Below are positions 56,071-64,000 of a DNA stretch of 64,000 bases, in pieces. The stretch spans positions 62,001 to 126,000 of the forward strand of contig NW_020290019.1 in NCBI RefSeq assembly GCF_003144195.1. Direction: 5' to 3'. The stretch's first letter is position 1; the number at the start of each line of letters is the position of its first letter. Below the pieces are notes generated by a model. That model was not told the origin of the DNA, did not search any database, and saw nothing but the letters and a program-made list of their open reading frames with translations. Position numbers and translations under genes: made by a program. This DNA comes from Ceraceosorus guamensis. Lineage: Eukaryota > Basidiomycota > Exobasidiomycetes > Ceraceosorales > Ceraceosoraceae.

Positions 56071-58213
56071 CTACTGGTCTTTGGCTGCGCCGCCGCTCCG
56101 CTTTGTCATCTTGAAAGGTTTCAGCCTCAAAGGAGGAGGAGGAGACCCCGATAGCGTATCGCTGCTACTGCTCGCGCGCGTGGGAGTGCGGACGCCAGGA
56201 AAGCTGCTTCCCGACCCTGAATTCAGCGGCGAGCCCGAGCTGCTTTTCGTTGGGCTGTGCATCGTAGTGGGTCTTCGAAGCTGGGCGGCAAACCCTCTCA
56301 GACGATTTGGAGAGACTGGACGAACATCCTTTGAAGGGCTAGAGGAAGCGCTAATGGTGGTGCTCTGGGAGAGAGGACTGGGTACTTTCTCCTTCATACG
56401 CACATGGGAAGGTGATGCTGTCATCACCCAATCGTCGTTTGAAGGCATCTTCCTGACTTCTGGACGTGGCAGTGATGCCGAATCTGGAGAGCTGACTGTC
56501 CTCCCTCGCGAGCTGCGAGGTGTTGCCATGGTTCCTGTGCTCGCGATTGCTTCAATTTTTGGAGGACTTGCTGGCTGAAATGAGGACAGTTGGCTAGGCT
56601 CGCAGAACAGCCATGATTCGAGAGGAGGAGCAGTGTGCGCATGGACTGGCCGCATTCGCTGCGAGCTCGTGGAGCTGTCTCGATTGATTGGTGCCGTCCT
56701 GTATCTTTGGCCTGACTGCCAAGGGGGCGGGAGAGTCCTAGAAGATTCGGGATGCAAGCTTCTCCCGGAGGTCAGACAATTTGACGTTTCTCCTGCTCGA
56801 AGGTCGATAAGCGAACCAAGATTGGCGCCAAAATTTGCAGGTTGAGCCGCGCCCGGAGGTAAAGTGGAGCCTCGAGCTGGTCGTTGAGGCTCTGCAGGCT
56901 GTCCCCAGTCTACCTTGGCTGCACATGACTCCACCGCAGAACGGTCCGCACAGGTAAGAAGGTCTTCACCCGAGCTGTTCGTGCCAGGAGTCATGATGCT
57001 CTCTCGATGATCTCCATTCTCGAGGAGGTAGGCCAAGTTGCTTTGCGCAGCGCGAGGAAATCCCCTCGCCTCCTCGTCGACTCTAGCCATTGGGGAGGAC
57101 AAAGGTGAGTCACTGTGATGGCGTTGCCTTGGCGCGAAGCGAGGATGCGCGTCGGTGTGCTGCGGTCTTCGAGTCATGCTCAACGGCGTCGGCCCTCTCG
57201 CTGATAGGCTTGCAGCCGGTGGACTCCTGTTGAATGATCCGGATCTATCTGGCATAGCCATGATGTTGATGGCTTTGGATGGAGCTGCGAGTCTGCCTGG
57301 CCCTCTGGCGTCCGCTCCCCTCCCACCAATATTCGAAGACGATCCTTGACAGATTTTCGAGGCATCAGCATCAGTCTGATCTCCCGTCCCTTTGTCATCC
57401 CCTTGATTTTGGCGTTTCAGGTCCTCAATCAACATGCTGACGGCGCCTTTCTCAAACCTCGAATCTCTGAGGTCGAAGAACGACCCAGTAGTGAGAGTCG
57501 AGCCTTTCGTCGATACAGATCCCCCCGTGATGGGCGTTGTTGGCACGTCCGGGGTCCTTGAGGGCGGTGCTAGTACTGGTGTTGGAGTTAGATCGTCGTC
57601 CGAAGACGCTCCTCTCTTGCTCTTGTCCTGAACGAACAAGATCTGCGAGCTGGGCGGAGTGTCTATGCGCGCGCCATGGCCAAGTTCAGGGCCCGATTGA
57701 ATTTTGTGGAACGACTGATCGAGCTGCAAGTTTGGAGAACCTGGCACAGGCTCTAGCTTCGGAGGCACTAGAAGGGTGGAGCAGAGCTTGCGATCATAGC
57801 TTAATGGCGCAAAGGTGCTGACACCTTTGTCTCTTAAACCGGACGCATAGCTCTGTGAAGGAACTGCGGCTTCCGTGGGAGACCTGAGAATGTCCAGTGG
57901 ACCATGACTCCCCCTAGGATTCCGTTGTCGTGCGAAATTCAAACGGGCCGGTCCAGGATCACCTTCCGTGTCGGAGTAGGTCCCATCTCGATGGACCGCA
58001 TTCTCGCTCCTAGTGAAGCTGTTGGATCGACGGAGGGCAGCCAAGCCCACGGGTGGAGGAATATCTTCTCGCTTGAAGCTGCGCCGCGGATTGTGGTCCA
58101 AGGAAAGTGGACTTGTACCGGCAAGATGTTGTCTTTGTGTCCCTGACTGACGGTGATTGTCGGCCTCATGCGCCCAAGGACCGTTGGCTAAGGGAGGCGA
58201 GCTACATTTTCCG
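56071..58213 (-). CDS. hypothetical disordered protein, 5' end unresolved
   Basis: An open frame of more than 700 codons from 58213 to the stop at 56071. The frame has protein-like composition right up to a possible CATCAG acceptor at 58214, but no in-frame ATG before residue 200, so a 5' exon beyond 58213 is inferred and not located. No domain is recognised. The product is Ser/Pro/Arg-rich with many SP/TP sites (SPSKDVRPVSPNRLRGFAAQ) and a modest helical patch at KGAVSMLIEDLKRQNQ. The C-terminus is basic (LRLKPFKMTKRSGGAAKDQ). The overall character resembles the 666-residue protein at 13.8-15.8 kb; both may be disordered cortical or signalling scaffolds, but this is composition only. Confidence 0.65.
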
Positions 58214-58955
58214 CTGATGATCGCGGATGATCACGAGCGGATCGGAAAGAAGGGCGCCCATGGTCAGCACAAGCTTTTTGTGGCAGCGACGGGAAGCCAC
58301 CGCGCACGAGTGGAGGGGAAATGATCAGGAAGGTCCGTACAGGTAACAGAGAGCACTTCGCCCGCATCCGATGTTACTAGCTTACCTGCCTGCGACTGCG
58401 GTCCAGCGGCGCTAAACTAAGTGAAGCTACAGGAGCTAATCAGGCTGTTTCGCACAGCAAATGGGCAAGAGGATGAGGGGCAGCGATCGAACAGACTGAA
58501 GATGAGACGTCGAGCGACGCGGCTTTTGAAGCGAACCCATGGAATACGGAAAGCATAGGCGTAGGAGCGTTTACATAGGGCATCATCCACACCCGCAAGT
58601 GATGCCACAACAAAGGGGGGATCAATGGGTCTGGTGGACAAAGGCTGGGTATGGTGGTGTGGGGAAATAGTGGAAAGGCGGGCTCGAGTGTGGTCCGACA
58701 AGAGCGCAGCAGTCGCAGTTCAACAGGTGTTTTAGTAAGTTCGAATGCCTCCCCTCTACGGCGTCCCCAAACACGTGTCTCTCCTCAGCATCAGATCTTT
58801 CGCAAAAGACCGCGACTCTGCCACTTGTCCTGGCAGCTCGCCGGACAATCTCCGTCTGTTGAAGAGAATTGAATAGCTGATCCAAAGTCTCCAGATTCGG
58901 AGAGGCGCGAGAAGTGGGGGCAGAAGGGGTGGTCGGGGATACCGAAGCGCACTTA
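58214..58955. other. intergenic region, possible 5' exon of the minus-strand gene
   Basis: About 740 bases between the open part of the disordered-protein gene and the Boi gene stop. A GCAGGCAG|GTAAGC donor-like site at about 58395 (minus strand) could end an upstream exon, with an intron to the acceptor at 58214. No start codon could be assigned with confidence. Confidence 0.35.
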
Positions 58956-61900
58956 CTAGCCCTGCCTCAAATTGGCGGGTTGACCGAGTCCCTGCAAGTT
59001 CAACAGGAACAGACTTAGCACGACAAATTCAGACGTGATGGGCAACGTCACAAGCACAAGACTCACCATCAATACACTAGCATCCTTCGCAGTGAGCTGA
59101 TCCTTGTTGGCACGCGCTGTCGCTCTTTGAGCTCGAGCGCGGCTCGTCGGGCTTGGAGGACGTGGTGGCGGATTCATTCGTTGCGCTTCCTTGAGCGAGA
59201 TGGTCGCATTGTTATATGAAGAAATGACAGGCACTGAAACAGGGACCATACGTGCATGTCAATCATTAGCAGGTCTGCCGGAAACTCGTCTCATGGCGAG
59301 GGATAGGCACAATACGCACGTGTGTTGTCTCTGCCGATGGTGGACTTCATCAGCGCCTTCATCCATTCTCTAACCACCACGGGATCGTCCGAAGAGAAGT
59401 AGTGCGGCTTCTCATTTTCGTGCAAAATCTTGAAGCCGTACTTGCCAGGGTTGGTGTTCTCATCCGCGATGACCTTGTAGCCTTTCATGCTGACGTAGCC
59501 TTTGATTTTGGGAGCAGCAGGATCTCTGAGTATGACCAGGTCTGAGCCCTTGAGCGCCAAGTATCTAGGTTTCCAGCTGTTGTACCTCTCGCCCTTCTTC
59601 TTCATCCAGCCTTCCAGGTCGACAGGCCTGATTCGCGCCATGACAGGGCCTTCGGTTGGAGCTGAAGCTTGTCCGGGACTGCGTGGCTCGTTGCTGGAGC
59701 CTCTGTTGGGTCCGTACCAATCGCCAGCGGCAGGACCTGCACTGCCGATGCTGGCCTGCTTTGCGTGCCCAAAGGCGCCTCCCGGGCCAGCGCTGTTGGG
59801 ATAGCCACCAGAGCTCGCGCTTTGCTGACTTTGCCTGTTGCGTCGCGCAGTGTCTCCCATGGCGTCGTAGGTTGGGCTGCTCGTAGGAAGGCTGATCTTT
59901 CCCTTGATCGCGTCGCTAGATGGAGCAGCTTCGGGGGGCTGATGACTGCGCTCGCGGAGGCGAGAGAAGCCAAGACGGCCAAGTGTCCCCTTGGCCCCCG
60001 AGCTTTCCTCATAGCTGCCAGAGGTTGCAGCAGAAGCGCCGGACACAACTCGTGGAGGCGGCTTCCTGTTGCGGTTCTGGAAGCCAAAGAATGATGTTCG
60101 CTCACCAGCACCTGATTCTCGGCCGTTGCTGCCAGTCTCACGCTTGCGAGGGGAAGCCGGACCAGGACTCTTGACCTTTTTGTCAACACCTTTGTCGCTC
60201 GCGAGGCCAGCTAAAGGAGAATCGGGTTGCTGGTCGACCTGTTCGGTGCTTTCACCAAGACCACGAGATCCCTTGCCACTGGAGGGCGGCGCACCCGGCA
60301 TGCCGCTGGGGTACACTCCATTCGAATCATTGCTTGCGCGACTACCAAGCGCTGGTCCAATGCTCGCAGGGTCGTAGCTGCTGCTGTGCTGAGGAGGGCC
60401 GAACGCAGTTGACTGCGTTGGGACGCCGGCGAAAAGGCCGCCCGCTGTTGGTGGTGCGGAAGCGGTGCCAGAAAAGGGAGGCACAGCACCACCATGACCA
60501 CCAGCGCTGCTAGGTGGTGCGGGGCTGCCGGTACGCATTGCGGGAGTCGATGCCAGGCCCCAAGGTTGCGTCGCACTTTGGGCTGAAGCAGGGGCAGGCG
60601 ACACAGGCAGATCGAGCTGCTTCTTGAGCTCCTTGATTGCGTTGGCGACCTGGAACCGCTTGCCAAAAGCGATGATCTCGATCTCTTTGAGAATGTTCAC
60701 ATCCATCTCCATCAGGACATCGCCAGAAATTTCGTGCTCTGCGATGGCGAAGTTGAAAGGCGGGCCAGGTGCAGATCTTAGTTTCGAAGGCACGTGAGCC
60801 CGTGACGCAGCGACTCACCTGCGAATTTGGATACCACTGACGCCTCATCCCATCCTTTCGAACGACCCCACTCCACGACCTGATCAACGGACCATTCGTG
60901 TGGGTCCCCTCCCGGTCCCCCGTCCCTCTGGCTGTTTGTGGGCGAGAGCGAGTGTCCGAATCGTGCAGGGCCCGCAGCTGATGCGCTCTTAGGAGTCTCG
61001 CTACCTCCGGCGACGCTAGTAGCTGCGGTATTCGTGGCGGTGGTGCTTGGAGCGCCGGCATCCGTCGCGGTGCTTGCGCTACCTTGATCAAATGGACGCC
61101 TGTCTGTGGGGCTGATTGGGCTTTGCAGCGAAGCTTGTTGGTTCTTCTGCGAATGTGCCAAAGCGACACCAGCAGCTCCAGCAGTAGCGCCGGCGGCTGC
61201 AGCAGCACCAGCCAGCGCTTTGTTGTGCCCGTGACCAGAAGCACTTGCGATGGGTGATAAGGACCGCTGCGTTTCTTGAGGCGCTTGCTGAGGTGCGAGG
61301 TTGCCGAACAGCGGCGCATGGGTGGTGGTGGGCCCAGCGGCATCCGATCCTTCCGAGTCGCTTTCATCGCTCATCTCCACACCAGCAATGGGGGCAACTT
61401 TGTCATCCTTAACGTCGGCCTTCAATGTGCCCTGCTCCAACTCTCTCTTTCGTTCAGCCTCTTTGGCAAGCAGCTTCTGACGTTGCCGCTCTTCTTCCTC
61501 AGCAAAGATTCTAGCCGCCTCGTTTCGCTTGCGCTCCTCGGCTGCTCGTTGATCAGCGGAAGCTGCATCCGCCGCTTTTTGGGCATTGATGGCGAGTGCC
61601 GCTCGAGCCGCTTGCCTAGAGGCAATCTCGGCTTCTGCATCCACTCCATCCTCGGTCTCTCCGACGCTCATGTCGCCACTGCGGTCGCTCGCGAAGCTGG
61701 CACGACCTTTTGGCAGACCGTCGACCGGCTTGGAGATTCCCTGAGCAGTGCCACCGTTCTGCGAGGCGCCGGGAACGTCTTCGTTAGACAAGTGAGCAAG
61801 TGCCGCATCGATGTCCGCCATTGTGCTTCCCATGACAGCGCCAGAGCCATTCAGAGCTGCGAGAGCATCCACCTGAGCTTGATGTGCCAACTCCTTGTCG

Positions 61901-62246
61901 AAGGTGGTGTAGCTGAATGGAAACAGACCTGTCTCGCCTTTGTTGTTAGTGCCCTTGGCAAAGTTCGGCGTTTCACAAGCGCGTGTCAGTACACAAGTGA
62001 GAAAGAATATGAGAATGGCGCTGTGACACCGCCAGCCCCACACTCTTGCGGGGGTGTTGGCGCTCTCTGCTGCACGCAACTCACCTGCCACCAACCGTCG
62101 CCGTAAGCATCGTCCTTCTCGACAACGAGGACTGCTTGCCCAGCTTGGAACGACACCTCGTCCGGATTCTCTGCTTCAAAGTCGTGCAGAGCATACACGT
62201 ACACATGCCCACTCCCTCCATTGCCGACAGGCGTCTCGCTAGCCAT
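58956..62246 (-). CDS. BOI1: Boi1/Boi2-type polarity adaptor (SH3-SAM-PH)
   Basis: Boi proteins bind Cdc42 and Bem1 at growth sites and activate exocyst-dependent secretion. Five exons: 62246-62085, 61953-60819, 60738-59320, 59233-59067 and 58991-58956, giving 972 residues. An SH3 domain spans about residues 14-75 (VYALHDFEAENPDEVSF, DGWWQ joined across intron 1 to GTNNKGETGLFPFSY). A Glu/Arg/Lys coiled coil lies at about 160-230. A SAM domain lies at about 404-472 (PHEWSVDQVVEWGRSKGW, then EHEISGDVLMEMDVNILKEI across intron 2). A long Ser/Pro/Gly linker follows. The PH domain is at about 800-905 (LEGWMKKKGERYNSWKPRYL, HYFSSDDPVVVREWMKAL). The conserved tail is VISSYNNATISLKEAQRMNP and PPRPPSPTSRARAQRA, ending LTAKDASVLM then GLGQPANLRQG. 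All junctions keep phase. The domain order is diagnostic of Boi1/2. Confidence 0.93.
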
Positions 62247-64000
62247 TGCCCAGTCGACTTCGCCAGGCAGCTGGCGTCAGGGTGTGGTGTGCGGCGATTT
62301 CCGAGTGACTTCGCGAGCTAGCGATCTTGATGGTAATAATTCCAGCTGTAGAGCTGAACAGGCTTCAGTAACGCTTGTAGCCTTTGGAGGGTGTGAGATT
62401 TGGCGGTACGGATGTGGGAGGCTGCGTGTTGGCAAAGCCCAGTCATAGTGAGGCGCTCGAGACTCATGGCTTAATGAAATCCGAGCGCACGATGCAGAAG
62501 GTATCGCGTAGCTCCAGCCACCCTTTTCGTGTCTCGGGGAGGGCAGCCGCGTGCATGCTTGCGCGCGATGGCTGCCGCGGGTCTGCATGCTGGAAGGCCT
62601 GGATGGCCTAGATGCATGGCCGTCAGCGCTGTTCAGCTGCAAGCCTCGGACTGTACGCAATAAGCACACTGGCAAGTCGCCCAGGGTGTCATGCCGCCAC
62701 TACAAAGCACGCACCAGCTGCATGCAGCAGCAGCAGTCGTAAATCTTCAGAAACGTCCCGTAGCTCGCGCGCTATGTAGCTGATGCATGGCGAACCGGGC
62801 ATCCGCACCGGTCCCGTGCCAGGCGTGCATCTCGATCGCACCGCATACCTGCATGGCTGCCGCAGATGCGCGCAGAAGCACCAGCAGCATGACGCGATTT
62901 CATGTTGTGTGCTGCTGCTGCTGGATGCTGGCTGGCCAGAGCCCGTGCCCGTGCCCGCTCGATCAGCCTCGCCCCCTTGCTGAGGTACCGGTATAGTCGT
63001 GATGAGCGAGTCCCTCAAGTGTTGTATACCGTACATACGAGGGGGACAGGAGAGCGCGATCAGCTTGATGCCCTGCTGTTGCAAGCAAGTGACGGGAGGA
63101 TCAGCCTTAGCTAGCAACAAACCCTTACGAATCTCGAATCAGAATCAAGAATATGGATCTTTCAACGGGGGTCTGTCGCCTAAAGAGCACAACTTGTACA
63201 ATCGATTCACATTGAATTTCGCTTCGCGGCGTGAAGGTGGATCACCTGGGATGGCATCAAGATTCATGATTTCGGCTTGTTCGAATTCCGTGAATCTTTG
63301 TTTCAAATTATGTTCAATGCCCATTTCTGATACACCCCGCAGTTTGTGGCTCCAAATTTCTCATTCTTGATTCAAGTTCTTGATTCAAGCGCTCGCATCC
63401 AAGGCATGCAGCTAATTTTGAATCTGAGTATCGTGAGCCAACTAGATGAATCTTGAATCTTTAATTGAATCAAGAACCAGACTGAAAGGAGTCTTTGACT
63501 GGGCGCGTGACTGCGTGCATGCAGCATGCGAAGACGCTTGCTGCAAGATCTGCTGGACTCGAGCTTTCAAGAGCTAGGTAGGTGAGTCCTCAGCTTGATT
63601 TTCCGATTCAGGATTATGATTCTGGTTCACGACTCCTGCTTCTGGTTCTGATCTTGGTCAGTGTCATTTCGAAATTGGTATCTTGAATCAGATGGCACCT
63701 TCGGCACACTTTTGCCTTGGCTGCAACCGGTCAGCACAACCACATCAGCTTTTTCGCCTTTCCACAAGCCCGAACCCGAGCTGGCCTTGATCTCCGCTTG
63801 AAAGCGGCACCCGAGTACCTACGGCAAAGAGCTCATCAGTCTCACTTTTTAGGCTGGACCAGCCCAACGGTGTTCCTTGGGCGGTCCAGCTCCCTGCGAC
63901 TACACGTAGCGATATCTGAAAGCTCGGCAGCATCACAGCTTGCACCGGATTTGGTCGCACACCTACAGGGGCCAAGCTCTTGAGACAGTTCGGCCATTTT
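62247..64000. other. terminal intergenic region rich in GATTC words
   Basis: About 1.75 kb after the BOI start. From 63120 onward it is AT-rich and packed with TTGATTCAAG, AATCAAGAA, GAATCTTGAATC and similar degenerate words, plus GCATGCAG motifs near 62560-62900 and 63515. A minus-strand frame at 63745-63975 has somewhat protein-like sequence at its end (SSGDQGQLGFGLVERRKS) and could be the 3' exon of a gene lying beyond the window, but no domain or splice support is visible. Confidence 0.4.

Noticed and set aside
63745-63975. Minus-strand frame as the 3' exon of a gene beyond the window.
   Set aside because: Only the last 18 residues look protein-like, the splice acceptors tested give early stops, and the plus-strand frame over the same bases is equally long.

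Overview
The window is nuclear DNA of a basidiomycete fungus, most likely a smut relative (Ustilaginomycotina). The signs are short introns (about 50-150 bases) with GTGAGT-type donors and CAG/TAG acceptors, gene-dense packing on both strands, fungal gene families (Zn2Cys6 factor, Axl2, Boi, Mim1, Emi1, Leu2), and intergenic DNA full of degenerate ATTCGTGATTC / AATCAAGAATC words. The assignment below Basidiomycota is inference. No virus-like element, complete transposon, rRNA, tRNA or CRISPR array was recognised.

Layout. 1-12.5 kb: clathrin light chain (3' part), an Emi1-type twin-CX9C protein, an Efm7/Nnt1-like methyltransferase, a Mim1 homologue with a long His-rich N-terminal extension, a small lysine-rich candidate secreted protein and a Tra2-type SR protein. 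13.8-21.7 kb: a 666-residue disordered protein and an Axl2-like cadherin-fold membrane protein. 23.5-32 kb: a CFA-synthase/coclaurine-N-methyltransferase-like enzyme divergent from AP-1 mu, then Leu2 convergent to AP-1 mu, and a hotdog thioesterase. 33-42.3 kb: a mitochondrial PP2C phosphatase whose 3' tail is partly duplicated downstream, cytochrome b5 and a Rad5/Rad16/Uls1-type SNF2 ATPase. 43.2-51.2 kb: Cwf18, a Zn2Cys6 transcription factor and a protein joining an RNase-H1-type hybrid-binding domain to a VOC (glyoxalase-fold) domain. 53-62.3 kb: a membrane-anchored alpha/beta hydrolase, a disordered protein and a Boi1/2 homologue (SH3-SAM-PH). The last 1.7 kb is repeat-like intergenic DNA.

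Themes. There is no operon-like pathway. Several genes fall into shared processes: polarity and bud-site (Axl2, Boi), clathrin traffic (light chain, AP-1 mu), mitochondria (Mim1, Emi1, PP2C) and splicing (Tra2, Cwf18). Gene models were built by hand from splice sites, reading phase and protein-family conservation. Several need very small exons (8, 16, 23, 23, 26, 29 and 32 bases, plus one initial coding exon holding only ATG).

The most novel item is the hybrid-binding-domain/VOC fusion at 48.3-51.2 kb. Its two signature motifs only appear once a 29-base exon and a short 3' exon are spliced in.
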